Shown here one piece after another: positions 11,465 through 23,739 of a stretch of DNA of 64,000 nt; position 1 is the stretch's first letter; each line of letters starts with the position of its first letter. Source of the DNA: Hordeum vulgare subsp. vulgare (lineage: Eukaryota; Streptophyta; Magnoliopsida; Poales; Poaceae); NCBI RefSeq assembly GCF_904849725.1, contig NC_058524.1, positions 28,055,001 through 28,119,000 on the forward strand. The letters are read 5' to 3'. A program made the translations under genes and the position numbers. Below the pieces are notes generated by a model. The model worked only from the letters and a program-made list of their open reading frames with translations. It made no database searches and was not told the origin of the DNA.

Positions 11465-12205
11465 TCATGTGTAGAAGCGCTTCAGGAGATCTCCGTTCCA
11501 CGCCCGCGGCTCGTCCGTTTCCCTCTCAAGGTTGTAAAGTCGATACGCCCCATTGTTCAGCACCTTAGAGATGATGAAGGATCCTTCCCAGGCGGGAGCC
11601 AACTTGTGTGGTCTGTGCTGATCCACTCGGAGCACCAGGTCGTCTGCTTGGAATGTGCGACTCCTGACGTGTCGCGCGTGAAGTTGCCGCAGATCTTGTT
11701 GATAAATTGTTGAGCGAGTCAATGCCATCTCGCGCTCTTCTTCCAGAAGATCCACTCCGTCTTTCCTAGCTTGCTCTGCTTCGGCTTCGGAGAAGAGTTC
11801 GACTCGTGGAGAGTTGTGAAGCAAGTCACTCGGAAGGAACACCTTTGCTCCATAAACGAGGAAGAACGGGGATCGCCCTGTAGATCTATTCGGAGTTGTG
11901 CGGAGGCCCCACAACACCGAAGGCAGTTCGGTGACCCATGCGCCGGCGGCATATCCAACTTCTCGCAGGAGTCGAGGCTTCAACCCTTGAAGAATAAGCC
12001 CATTCGCCCGCTCTGCTTGCCCGTTTGTTTGGGGATGCGCTACAGATGCAAAATCCACTCGGATACCTTGGCCTGTGCAAAAAGCTTTGAATCTGTCCGA
12101 GTCAAAGTTTGTGCCATTGTCGGTGATTATGTTGTGCGGAACCCCAAATCTGGCGATGATGTCTCTGAAAAATTTGATGGCCGTAAGGGCGTCGAACTTC
12201 TTCAT
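11465..12205 (-). pseudogene. Gypsy integrase, C-terminal part (frame-shifted from pol)
   Basis: 246 residues continuing the integrase catalytic core: the second acidic region (FGVPHNIITDNGTNF) and the downstream HPQTNGQAERANG with its glutamate, then the C-terminal region ending GDLLKRFYT. It begins at an ATG that overlaps the TGA of the upstream pol frame (ATGA at 12202-12205), so core residues are split over two frames. This looks like a 1-base indel in a decaying copy, since sequence resemblance continues without a gap. A programmed shift is less likely but not excluded. Confidence 0.85.
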
Positions 12206-14676
12206 GGGCTTGCTTCAATCCACTTGGTGAACTTGTCGACTGCTACCAACAGATGAGTGAATCCCCCTTGGCCTGTTCTGAATGGTCCGACTGTATCTAA
12301 TCCCCAAACTGCGAACGGCCAAACAAGAGGGATTGTCTTCAGCGCAGATGTTGGCTTGTGGGACTTGTTCGAATAGAACTGACAGCCTTCGCATCGATCG
12401 ACCATATCTTTTGCCATTTCATTCGCCTGCAACCAGAAGAAACCAGCTCTGAATGCTTTGGCGACGATTGCTCTTGAGGAAGCATGATGGCCGCAGGTTC
12501 CCGAGTGAATTTCTTCCAGGATTAACTGTCCCTCTTCAGGGGAGATGCACCGCTGAAGGACGCCTGAAACACTTTCCTTGTACAACTGGCCATCAATGAC
12601 GGTGAAGGACTTCGACCTGCGGATGATCTGCCTAACTTGGACTTCGTCTTTTGGTAATTCTTGCCTCAGGATGTACGCAATGAACGGTACAGTCCAATCG
12701 GGGATGAGAGCAAGAATCTCCATGATCAAATCAACCACAGCAGGGACCTCGACTTCAGTCGGATCTGTTGAGCTCTTCGGTTGTACTGGTTCTTCTGTGA
12801 AAGGATCTTCTTTCACCGAAGGGAGATGTAGGTGCTCGAGGCAGACATCACTCGGGACTGGTCTCCGAGTGGATCCGAGTTTTGCCAACTCATCAGCTGC
12901 TTGGTTTTTCAGTCGGGGAACATGGTGAAGTTCCAGACCTTCAAACTTCTTCTCGAGCTTCCTTACTGCGTTGCAGTATGCGGTCATGGTGGGGTTCCTT
13001 ACATCCCATTCTTTCATCACTTGATTAACCACCAGATCTGAATCTCCATAGACCATCAGGCGACGAACGCCGAGTGTGATGGCCATGCGCAATCCATAAA
13101 GGAGAGCTTCGTACTCTGCCTCATTGTTGAAAGAATCGAAATATATCTGCAACACATACTTGAGTTTATCACCTTTTGGTGATATGATCACTACGCCAGT
13201 GCCGGAGCCATTCAACATCTTGGACCCATCGAACAACATGGTCCAATGAGCCGAGTAGATGTGAGTCGGTTGCTGTTGTTCTACCCATTCTGCTATGAAG
13301 TCAGCCAGAGCTTGAGACTTTATAGCCTTCTTGGCTTCGAACTTGATGTCGCAGTATAACATGTCCATTGCCCACTTCGCCACTCGGCCTGATGCGTCCC
13401 GATTGTGGAGGATTTCCGACAATGGAGCATCAGAAATGACAGACACCGAGTGGTCTTGGAAATAATGAGCCACCTTCTTTGCAGTCATGTATATCCCATA
13501 AATAAGCTTTTGATAATGGGGATACCTCTGCTTGGAAGGAGTGAGGACTTCAGAGACATAATATACTGGCCGCTGAACCTTGTACGCTTTGCCTTCTTCT
13601 TCGCGTTCGACTGTGAGAACAGTGCTGACGACTTGATTTGTAGCCGCGATGTATAGAAGAAGGGGTTCTTTGCTGAGCGGGGCAGTAAGAACCGGCTGGG
13701 TGGAAAGCAGGGCTTTGAGGTCGTCGAATGCAATTTGGGCTTCGTCTGTCCACTCGAAAGTATCTGATTTCTTCATGAGTCGGTACAGAGGTAGCGCCTT
13801 CTCACCGAGTCGAGCGATAAACCTGCTCAAAGCTGCTAGGCAACCCGTGAGCCTTTGAACATCATGTATTCTGACCGGCCGTTCCATTCGTACGATGGTC
13901 CCGATCTTTTCGGGGTTGACATCGATCCCTCGTTCGGAAACGAAGAAACCGAGTAACTTCCCGCTGGGAACGCCGAATGAACACTTGGCTGGGTTGAGCT
14001 TGATATCGTACCTATGCAGGTTGGCGAATGTTTCTGCCAAGTCAATCAGCAGGTCGGAACCTTTGCGTGACTTGACTACGATATCGTCCATATATGCCTC
14101 CACATTTCGACCGATCTGATCAAGGAGGCATTTTTGGATCATGCGCATAAAAGTTGCTCCTGCATTCTTCAAACCGAATGGCATAGTGATGTAGCAGAAG
14201 CACCCAAAAGGGGTGATGAAGGCTGTTTTTAATTCATCCGGACCATACAGACGGATCTGATGATAGCCCGAATAGGCATCAAGGAATGATAAACGCTCGC
14301 AACCCGCAGTCGAATCGACAATTTGATCAATGCGGGGGAGCGGGAAATGATCTTTCGGGCTGACCTTATTGAGATGCTTGAAGTCGATGCACATATGGAG
14401 GGACTTGTCCTTCTTGGGCACCGTGACAACATTGGCGAGCCACTCGGAGTGGTGTACCTCGCGAATGAAGTTGGCTGCCAAAAGTTTAGCCACCTCCTCT
14501 CCGATTGCCTTCCTTTTGTGCGCGGCGGACCGACGCAGGCGTTCTCGGACGGGCCGAACAACAGGATCCACATGCAGTCGGTGCTCAGCCAACTCCCTGG
14601 GTACACCTGGCATGTCAGCGGGCTTCCATGCAAAAATGTCCCAGTTCTCACGGAGGAATTGGATGAGCTCGGCTTC
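12202..14676 (-). pseudogene. Gypsy pol: reverse transcriptase, RNase H, integrase N-terminal part
   Basis: Open from the amber codon at 14677 down to a TGA at 12202. Reverse transcriptase motifs include FREVHHSEW-like IREVHHSEWLANVVTVPKKD, FLDAYSGYHQI, ITMPFGLKNAGATF and the catalytic YMDD at about 14083-14094. RNase H follows (LFDGSKMLNGSGTG, NNEAEYEALLYGL, GDSDLVVNQV). Then comes an integrase HHCC zinc finger (GTCGHHAS...RCEGCQFY) and the start of the core (WGLDTVGPF). The enzyme copies element RNA to cDNA in cytoplasmic particles. There is no natural start at its beginning; it follows gag-pro in the same frame after one stop. Confidence 0.92.
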
Positions 14677-17318
14677 CTATTTTGGATCAAGGGTGGTGGA
14701 GATGTTCATCGGGGCAGCGGCGTCGTCCGTCGGGTGGATGCTGACTTTCTTCGTGTCTCCTGCCGACTGGAATGCGGACTCCGAAGCTGGCTGTCTTCTT
14801 GTACACATCAAGTCAGCGGGGTCGGCTGTCTTCTTGTACACATCCAGCTCGAGGATAGCCATCTGCTGATCGGCAATCCTTGACCCCTGCTGCAGACACG
14901 CCTCGGCCCGCTGCCGATTGCCTGTGACCGTGATCACACCTTTGGGACCCGACATCTTCAGCTTCAAATACACGTAACATGGACGGGCCATGAAACGCGC
15001 ATACGCCGGACGGCCCAGAATCGCATGGTATGCACTCTCGAAGTCCACCACCTCGAATGTCAGCTTTTCCTTGCGTAAGTTCTTGTCGGAGCCGAAAACG
15101 ACGTCCAACGCGATCTGGCCGAGTGACTTGGCCTTTCGTCCTGGGACGACTCTGTGGAACTGCATGCTGCTCTCACTAAGTTTGGACATCGGAATGCCCA
15201 TCCCCTTGAGAGTGTCGGCGTACATGATGTTCAAGCCGCTGCCGCCGTCCATGAGGACTTTGCGCAGTCGGACTCCTTCCACCACCGAGTCGACGACCAG
15301 AGCTTGCCTCCCTGGGGTGGGCACGTGTGCTGGATGATCCGACTGATCGAAGATGATCGCAGTCTGAGACCATTTGAGGAACGTGGGGTTGGTTGGGGTT
15401 GCCATGTTCACCTCCCTGTTCACCAGCTTCAATCGACTCTTGCTTTCCACGTCAGCAAAAATCATCAATGTTGCATGGACTTGGGGGAACGGATCCTCCT
15501 TGTCCTCATCATCCTGCTCGTTGTCCTTTTCACTCGGCTGCCCTTCGCCGAACCCTTGGATCAGGAGGCGACATTGCCGAGTGGTGTGCTTCGGGAATAT
15601 GGCGTTGCCTTCTTCGTCCATCTTCGTGTGGATTGGACATGGCTGATCCAGGATGGAATTCCCGAACTGTTTCTTCTTGGGGGTGTACTGAGCTTTCCCC
15701 TTACCCTTGAACTTGGCATTGGTAACGGCTCCTGCCTCTGCGTGCGGAGTGGACGGAGCTTTCTGCTTCTGCTTCCGATTGTTGTTCCCGTCTCCATCGG
15801 CGACTGCCTTATGCTTGCCGCTACGTATGCGGTCCTCTTCTTCGCCATTTGCATAGCGTGCGGCTATCTCCATCATCTTGCTCATGGAGATGTCGCCTAT
15901 CCGACCGAACTTCAAGTACAGATCTCTGTACCGCACGCCTGCCTTGAAGGCGCAGACTGCTTGGTGCTCTGTAACGTTCTCCATCGTGTAGTAGAGGGTC
16001 GTCCAGCGCTGGATCAAATCGCGCAGGGGTTCATTCTGCTTCTGGACACAGTGCTGGAGCTCCACGAGACCAGCATGGCGTTTGCACGTGCCCTCGAAGG
16101 TCCTGATGAAGACTCGAGACAGATCTGCCCAGCTATAGATGCTCGATGGAGCCAACTGGTTCAGCCAGGCTCGTGCCGAGCCGTTGAGCATCAAGGGGAG
16201 ATGTTTCATGGTGACCTGGTCATCTCTGCCACCGATCTGGACCGCCACTCGGTAGTCGTCCAGCCACGTTTCTGACTTGGACTCTCCTATGAACTTGCTG
16301 ATCCCCGTCGCCAATCGGAAGTTGGGAGGGATGTCAGCTGAACGGATGGCCCGACTGAAGCACTCGGGACCAGAGACGATGGTCCTGTTACCACTCGGAC
16401 GGTCTCTATTGTGACCATCACAGTGGGCTCTATGTCGACCTTCCTCTGGGCGATGTACCCTCTTGCGTCGGGCCTTGGATCATACGCGTCACCGACTGAA
16501 CGCCGATCATCGTGATGTCGGGGCCGGTAAGGCCCACCCCGCGGAGGGGTGCGTGAACGGCGACGATCTTCGGGATTCATGGAACGGCTGCCCCTCTACG
16601 TCGCTGAGGAGAGTCGGGGCTGAAAACAGATCGATGCGTGTTCACGTGAACATAACTGTTGTGGATCCTGTTGTGCGACTAGGAGACCGCCGAATTCTGC
16701 TGCTGCGCCGTGTGCAACAGGGCACGGATCTGCTCGATCCCTCTACCAACCTCTGAATCAGTCGGTTGGAGGGAATCGGCTATCTTGGTAGCGGAAGCCA
16801 GGTTGAGGACGGGTGTGCGGAACACCTCGACGTTGCTCTGGCGAGTGCGCCGACTGGCAGAACGGCGGTGTTGACGACGGGCGTCGGATGATTCGCCGAC
16901 CTCATGCTCGTTCCGACCAGTTCGGAGGGGACTTTCATGGGAATCATCCATGAGAACTTCGGCTGCAGGCCCGCGACCCAAGTACTCGGAAGGTAACTCA
17001 GTCGGAACTGAGTCCAAGCACTGGGACGGCGGCGCGACCACAACCGACTCGAGGACCGCCACTTGAGAAGACGCGTTCTGTCGTGCCTGGGCGTGTCGCA
17101 CCCAACGCTGGAGCTGCGGACGGCGGGACCGCTTGTTGCGGCGCGTGACGGGGGCAAAGATTGACAACGGGGCCGACTGCTGGAGAAGAAGGACGCCGCG
17201 GGCACCGGCACGGAAGTCGTAGCCCCGCGACTGGGGAGCGCTTCGACGTCGAGAGGCGCATCCCGAAGCCATGCCGAATCATCGACGATGAAGGAGAGCG
17301 CGCCGAAGAGGATCTCAT
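14677..17318 (-). pseudogene. Gypsy gag-protease region (interrupted)
   Basis: A long frame at 14677-16314 carries a Retrotrans_gag core (ETWLDDYRVAV, MLNGSARAWLNQL, DLIQRWTTLYY), a zinc-knuckle-like CPIH...HTTRQC stretch, and a retropepsin-like site KVLMDGGSGLNIMY, where the usual D-S/T-G is D-G-G as in other grass Gypsy elements. It ends in a single in-frame TAG at 14677-14679, directly followed in the same frame by pol. Upstream, the N-terminal gag text continues in other frames (16287-16580 and 16679-17272), so at least two further disruptions exist. The opposite-strand frame at 15154-16275 is only a shadow. Confidence 0.85.
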
Positions 17319-17416
17319 GACCCATGCACAAATCTCCGCCGAACGACATGATGAAAAGATGAAGTTGCAAACTCCCCGGAAGTCGCTTAGACGCCGGCCC
17401 CACGGTGGGCGCCAAC

Positions 17417-17926
17417 TGTCGTGGGTATAAGTCTGACAGTAGATGTGTAGGGTACGAAAGGATGGGCAGAGCCTTAGCTACAGCGAGGTTGTATGAGTTC
17501 AGGCCCCTCTACGGTGGAGGTAAAAGCCCTACGTCTCAGTGCTCTTGGGAGCTTAGTGTCGAGTGGAATATCAGATTACAGTAAATGCCAACCCCTGCAC
17601 CAGTGGGGAAGGGCGGCTTATATAGAGTGCGCTGCCCTCCACAACAGCCCGGTGGACAGGGGTGGAATAGTGGCGAATAAATGCCTTAAATGCTAATAAT
17701 GGTGTATGAAAACGTATGACCGTTGCCCTCCTGGGAGGTTACGATGTACAGAGTGGAATTCAGTCGGTACGTTAAATACGCTCCGAATGCTCGTCACCGA
17801 CTGGATGATGGAGGAGTCCTTAGTTCAGTCGGAACTGTCTAAGGGCCTTGTCCTCTATGAAGGGTAGTCCTTGGGTAGGACCTATAGGGAAGGCTATGAC
17901 CCTACCCTGGGACTATAACCCCATCA
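17417..17926 (-). repeat. 5' LTR of the Gypsy element
   Basis: 510 bp, same ends as the partner LTR. It drives the minus-strand transcript in element sense and carries the same TATATAAG box. It lacks the 22-bp insertion seen in the other LTR. Confidence 0.93.
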
Positions 17927-17931
17927 ATTGT

Positions 17932-18296
17932 GCTATTGCCTATAATATGTTTTATCTATTTATTTTGTTTGCAAAATATTGTTCATGTAGGCTCCATTAT
18001 TACTGTAGAATCTCCCTCGACAATGAGCATCTCTGACTGATCCGGGAAAATTTAAGATAAGGCTACGGCGGAGTATCCATTAGAGAAGTACATTTGCTCT
18101 TCTAAAAAATGGTTGTTTCTAACTAATCCTCAATACTTAATGGAGCAAAAAAAGTCAGTGGCGTATAAAAACAAATCGGTGCAAACTGCTATAAAGCATA
18201 CTAAAACAAAATTTCATGCAAATTAAAAAAAAATTACATAAATATTTCGATAACTTGTCCGGAATTTAGATTAAAATTACTCGTTATTCGCGTGAT
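17932..18296. other. Intergenic DNA between two retroelements
   Basis: AT-rich, no gene or repeat recognised. It is the continuation of the pre-insertion DNA found left of 5385. Confidence 0.6.
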
Positions 18297-19531
18297 TCTT
18301 GAGCACCAGCCCTAGGAGGAGGAGGGGCGGCGCCCTAGGAGGTGGCTTGCCACCCAAGGCAGCCCCCACGCCCTAGGGTTTGGCCCCTATGCACATTGGG
18401 CCTCCTCCCTTGCTCGCACCAGGGCTGGTTCCCTTCCCCTTTCAGCCCATGTAGCCCTCCAGGACAGGTGGACCCTCCTGGTGGATCTCTGGTACCCTTT
18501 CGTTGGTCCCGGTACAATACCGATAAACCCCAAATCTTTTCCGGCGACCGAAACAGGACTTCTCATATATAAATCTTTACCTCTAGACCATTCCGGAACT
18601 CCTCGTGACGTCCAGGATTTCATATGGGGCTCCGAACAACCTTTGGTAACCACATATACAATTCCCATAACAACTCTACCTTCACCGAACCTTAAGTGTG
18701 TAGACCCTACGGGTTCGGGAGCCATGCAGGCATGACCGAGACATCTCTCCGGCCAATAACCAACAGCGGGATCTAGATACCCATGTTGGCTCCCACATGT
18801 TCCACGATGATCTCATCGGATGAACCATGATGTCGAGGATTCACTCAATCCCGTATGCAATTCCCTTTGTCTACCGGTATGATACTTGCCCGAGATTCGA
18901 CAGTCGGTATCCCTATACCTTGTTCAATCTCGTTACCGGCAAGTCTCTTTACTCGTTCTGTAACACATCATCATGTGGCTAACTCCTTAGTCACATTGAG
19001 CTCATTATGATGATGCATTACCGAGTGGGCCCAGAGATACCACTCCGTCACACGGAGCGACAAATCCCAGTCTCGATTCGTACCAACCCAACAGACACTT
19101 TCGTAAATACCTATAGTGCACCTTTATAACACCCAATTACGTTGTGACATTTGATACACCCAAAGCACTCCTACGGTATCCAGGAGTTGCACAATCTCAT
19201 GGTTTAAGGAATTGATACTTGACATTATAAAAGCTATAGCAGACGAACTATACTATCTTGTGCTATCCTTAGGATTGGGTCTTGTCATCACATCATTCTC
19301 CTAATGATGTGATCAGACATCCAATGTCCATGAACAGGAAACCATGACCATCTATTGATCAACGAGCTAGTCAACTAGAGGCTCACTAGGGACATGTTGC
19401 GGTCTATATATTCACACATGTATTACGGTTTCTGGTTAATACAATTATAGCATGAATAATAGACAATTATCATAAACAAGGAAATATAATAATAACCACT
19501 TTATTATTGCCTCTAGGGCATATTTCCAACA
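18297..19531 (-). mobile_element. Truncated BARE-1/WIS/Angela-type Copia LTR
   Basis: On the minus strand it starts exactly at 19531 with TGTTGGAAATATGCCCTAGA, the well-known beginning of BARE-1/WIS/Angela LTRs. It follows the family through the usual landmarks (AGTTGACTAGCTCGTTGATC, GGAGTGCTTTGGGTGTA, CATCCGATGAGATCATCGTG) to about 18297. There it breaks off before the expected LTR end, in the CT-rich CCTAGG block. No internal domain and no second LTR are adjacent, and I find no matching target duplication. It is a truncated LTR rather than a clean solo LTR. Confidence 0.88.
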
Positions 19532-22500
19532 GCACGTGCAGCGTCGGGAGACAAAGGTGGGATCTAGAACCAACACGTAGCCGCCTGGCATCGGCATCAC
19601 AGCCAGATGGTCCTCACGGCCCCGGGTGATCGGCTTGTCCAATCAATGCATGTGCTGAGGGGCCGACAGGACGATGGCGTTGATGTCCAGCGCACGCTTC
19701 CGTTGGTTGTGCTTGTCGTCATGCTCGCTGATGAATATGATGTAGGTTGCGTCCTGATGAGGGTATTCGTCGCGGGCCCCGCCGGCTCCCGGAGCAGAAG
19801 CCGGGGGAGGCGGCGGCAGAGCTTCGCCACGCGCAATCTTGGTGAACCAGCTACACTGGCGGGCGATGTGCGTCACCGGCTTGGCCCCGCTGTGGAATTT
19901 GCAGGGCCCGTCGAGCATGGCCACGAAGGTGCACTTGGCATGTCATGGTTGCTTGCCTTCGTTGGTACGCTGGCGCCGGCTGGAGCCTTGGGCATCGGCC
20001 ATGCAGCCGTCCTCGACGACCGCGACCTGCCGGGTATCGTGGCGGGCATCCCGCTGGTCGACCATGCGCTTGCCTTGTTCCGGCTGGGATCGTCTAGCCG
20101 TTGGGGTGGTAGCCGTCTTGGACATGGTCGACGTGTCGGCTATGTCGACGAGCACGGGGAGCTTCATGGAAGACTCCGCCATAACGTACTATTCGACGAT
20201 GACCATCAGTTGCACGAGGGTCAAGGGTTCCCGGCGCATGAGCTTGTGCTTGAGGAGGGTGCCATCTCGGCAGCCGTCGATAAAGTACTGGATCGATTGC
20301 ACTTCATGCACGCCCTCGCAGGAGTTGCGGAGCTCGGTCCATCGCGTGAGGTAGTTGACGAGTGGCTTGGACGGGCCCTGTACGCACAGGGCGAGCTGTC
20401 GGGGCCGACCAGGGCGCTTGTACGTGTCGGTGAAGTTGCGTACAAACACCTCCTGGAAGTCCAGCCAGCCTTTTACGCTACCAAACGACGGGCTGTTAAG
20501 CTAGGTCCGGGCCGATCCGAGCAACATGAGGGGCGCATTGCGTACTACGACGTGCTTATTGCCGCCGGCGATACCGATGGCGGTGGTGTAGTCGGTCAAC
20601 CAATCCTCGGGCTTGGTTGAGCCATTGTACTTGGGGTTGTCGCGCGTCAAGGTGAAGCCCTTAGGGAAAGGCTCCTTAAGGATGCGCGGCCCGAAGCACG
20701 GTGGGCCGGCAGTGCCTTCCTCCCCGGCGGCGGGGGATTTGGTGTGACGCTTCACGCGGAAATGCGCGTCCTGGTCGTCAAGCTGGCGCACGCCGATCTG
20801 CTCGTACACCGCCACGCGAGGCACCGCCGACCGATCTTGCTCCTCGCGCTGGCCGCTTCGTGCCCACTCGTGGTCACCTTGGCCAGCTAGCACCCACACG
20901 CGGCTACCGACAACTGACGGGCTACGGTCCCGTCGGCCGTGGCTACCCGCATGTTGGCTGCTGGGACGGTGATAGGTGTTGGCAGGCGAAGATACCTAGT
21001 TCGTCTCCTGTCGGTCGGTTGTGAGCTGGAAGGCGTCTTTGTACGTCCTTGAGCGGGAGCTAGCCAGGTTGCGGGACGACTGGGCCTGTTGCGCGTGGGC
21101 GGCCTCTATGAGGACGCGGATGCGCTCCTGCTGCGCGTCGCGGGCCGAACCCTCGAGCCCTTCTAGCTCGCTGATGGCGGCTTGCGTAGCTCGCATATTC
21201 TTGACGGGGGTATCATAGATGGGGCGGTCGTCGGCCAGCTCCTGGCCGACAACGCCTCCGTGACGTTGCACGTACGCTATCCGGCTGGGCCCGGGGGCAG
21301 CCGGTGTGAGATCGTGGGCCGCGTTGAACTTGCGTCGAGTGGCTTCGAACTAGCACTGGGTTGCGTCTAGCGCCTCCGCCTCGCGGAGGAGCTGCAGGCG
21401 GTGGGCGTCGAGCTCTTGGGTGGCGATCGGGGGGTCGGTCAGCGCACGGATGGGGGTGCGGAAAGTGTACACCGCCCCGCGAATCGGGGTTTGGTATCCG
21501 GACGCTCCGCCTAGCGAGGTGGCAGTGACTGAGCACCTCCACACGGTCGCACAGACCGTCGATGTTGCGGAAGAGGTCGATGTCGCCGGCTAGCGACAGC
21601 TCGTCGTAGCTGAGCACCTCGGTGGGGTAGCTGTCGGCTACGACCGCAACGTAGATGGGGTGCGAGCCGAAGGAGATGATGGAGCCGCCAACGGGGAAGT
21701 CTGTGTCCTCGAGACGGCGGGTGTTGTCGTTGACGCAGTCGAGCGCGCCGTAGCGCACGACCAAACCGTGCGCCACGCGCTCGCCATAAGGGGCGAAGGG
21801 TCCCGCCCGGAACAAGGGAGATGGAGCTCTTGCTGTCGGTCTCGCTGCCTCAGTAGTGTTCTACGTGGGGGGTTGGTTGGGTGGAGTATGTGCCAGTCGT
21901 AGGTGTGTCTGCCCTCTCATGCGTGCGTCTATGTGTGTCCTTCTCTGAGGACTGGGATGAGGCTTTATAGTATAGCCAGAGGTTTAAAGTGATGAGGATA
22001 GGATAGGAGGTGGGGGCCGGCTGCCAGCCTCTGCGGCTGGCCACGGGGCCCGCCGACTGTCGGGTCTTGTCTGGCGCGGGGCTTGCCGACCGCGTGCATC
22101 AGCGGCTGACGCGACGAGTCGTCAGGGCGCAGGCACGGGGAACATGGCTACAGGGCCGTCTCGCCCGATTAGTGTCGGCGGTGACGAGCCCTGTAGCCTC
22201 GCTCGCCCTTTCATCATCACGCCGTGGCCACATCGTGTATGTCAGCGCGTGGTGCTGCCGTGATAGCTTCTACATCGTTCGTCTTGTCTTGTCTTCGTAC
22301 GAAGGTACAGCCGGATGGGACGTCCGACTGTCGGTGGGCCAGTCGGCCGGCCGAATCCCGCTAGTCGGCCCGGCTTGCGTTGGCCACGTGGGCCGACTAT
22401 CGCCAGCCGGCCATGCGCCCGTTGGCCAAATGGCCATAGCCAGCCAGGCAAGCGTTGACCAAGTGGGCTGGCGGCGCCCCCGAATGTCTTGGAATCGGCT

Positions 22501-22541
22501 GATCTCCGTTTATGGTATACCCAAAGGTAATATCCTCATCA
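19532..22541 (-). pseudogene. Decayed Gypsy 5' end: probable LTR and gag
   Basis: Minus-strand frames carry gag-like text: the N-terminal part at 21213-21815, a core at 20501-20899 (KYNGSTKPEDWLTDY, NAPLMLLGSART), more core at 20189-20449 (YLTRWTELRN, SIQYFIDGC) and a knuckle-like CKFHSG...HIARQC in 19643-19924. They lie in several frames with stops between, so the gene is dead. Upstream, 21.9-22.54 kb is probably the element's LTR: its minus-strand start would be TGATGAGGATATTACCTTTG at 22541. Everything downstream of gag is missing, cut at the Angela-type LTR at 19531/19532. This is a different family from the 5.4-17.9 kb element. Confidence 0.7.
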
Positions 22542-23204
22542 GGTTTAATGTAAAAATATAACTTATTTAATACAAATTATTTCTCCTGTTTTAGCAGTCA
22601 GCTTGCCCTGTTTTTATTTGATCGGTGCGGGTTCGAGATGTCACTGACGCACCTCGTCTATTGCTATTATTGAAAGGATTACTCAATGTTAAAAAATCCT
22701 CCTTTTTTTTTTTGGCAAACGGGGGACTCGAACTTGAGACGTTGAGGTTCCAGCCTTATCTCTTGGACTCAAAGTGTTATGTGCAAACGGAGTATTTGGT
22801 CATATATGACCATTTGAATTGCAAAAATGTATTATTTTTCTTGATATAATAATTATTAAGTGTCATGTAAATTTATGTTTGATCGATCAGGAAAACCTCG
22901 ATGAGGGACGCACACATACAGTAAACCCTGTGCAACACACGTTTTAGATTCAAAACAATTTTTCTGATAAAATATGTAAATAATAATATATCTTTAACAT
23001 TAATAAGAAATAGCAATGGCTGGTGCCTGACATGTGTGAGGTAACGTCTTGAGTTTGAATCCAAAGATATACATCGTATTAAAAAATTGAATTCTAAATT
23101 TGTTTGAAAATGTCAAACAAAAAATATCAAAAAAAATGAGATTTTATGAAACTGGCTTTCCTTTTCCTCGTGGAAAAAACCCAAAATCTAGCAAAGTAAA
23201 CTTG
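22542..23204. other. AT-rich intergenic DNA
   Basis: No gene recognised. It contains short related text in inverted orientation around 22720 and 23040 (GACTCGAACTTGAGACGTT versus its rough complement), probably remnants of an old repeat. Confidence 0.5.
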
Positions 23205-23605
23205 TTCAAGGGACGTGGAGTTTTTGGTCCCGAGCTCATATACTCCCTCATGGACAGTGAGATAAAATAATAGTAAAAACATTTTTTTGTGATAAACTTT
23301 GACAAAAGTTTTGTATGTTTACAAAATTTCAGCTGGAAACAACATTTGTGGAAGTCGTGGCGAAAAAAACAAAATCGATGCTCCAAAAAATGCTTGTTTT
23401 GGATACATTTTGGACTGTTGATTTTTTTTTTTCGCTGCGACTTTCAGGAATGTTATTTCATGCTGATTTTTGATACGCGTGTAAAACATTTGTCAAAGTT
23501 TACCATAAAAAATTTGCAGAATTTTTTAAAGTATTTTACTATTTATTTTATTTTACTGTTCACGAAGGAGCATTTGAGCTCGGGAGTAGAATAGGACTTT
23601 CCTTG
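23205..23605. mobile_element. Long imperfect inverted repeat (foldback MITE-like)
   Basis: Left arm (about 23210-23330: CCCGAGCTCATATACTCCCT, AAACTTTGACAAAAGTTTTG) matches the complement of the right arm (about 23470-23600: CCCGAGCTCAAATGCTCCTT, AAACTTTGACAAATGTTTTA) over roughly 120 bp with mismatches, around a centre near 23410. No coding capacity. Termini and target duplication were not resolved. Confidence 0.6.
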
Positions 23606-23739
23606 TTCAAGTACCTATACAATGCATATTTAGGTATATTATGCAGGAGGTAAAAGTAAAGAATTCGAAATTGCATATGTGAGTTTTTTTTTCTCTTTGA
23701 ACCGAGCCATTTGGATTGAACCGGGCCGTTTGTATTGTA

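Larger units (their letters stand above)
5390..17926 (-). mobile_element. Complete Ty3/Gypsy LTR retrotransposon (minus strand)
   Basis: A 12.5 kb element bounded by two TG...CA LTRs (5390-5922 and 17417-17926) and an exact 5-bp target duplication ATTGT (5385-5389, 17927-17931). In element sense the order is 5' LTR, primer-site region beginning GTTGGCGCCCACCGTGG just inside 17416, gag, protease, reverse transcriptase, RNase H, integrase, stem-loop tandem array, a gene on the opposite strand, a purine-rich tract next to 5923, and the 3' LTR. RT before integrase makes it Gypsy. By eye I count about 21 substitutions plus a 22-bp and a 1-bp indel between LTRs, about 4 percent. Stop and frame lesions in gag-pol make this copy probably non-autonomous. 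I could not name the family. Confidence 0.93.

Noticed and set aside
15154..16275. 373-codon plus-strand frame
   Set aside because: It is the antisense shadow of the Gypsy gag-protease frame.
19607..20620. 337-codon plus-strand frame
   Set aside because: It lies antisense to the decayed Gypsy gag text and has no domain of its own.
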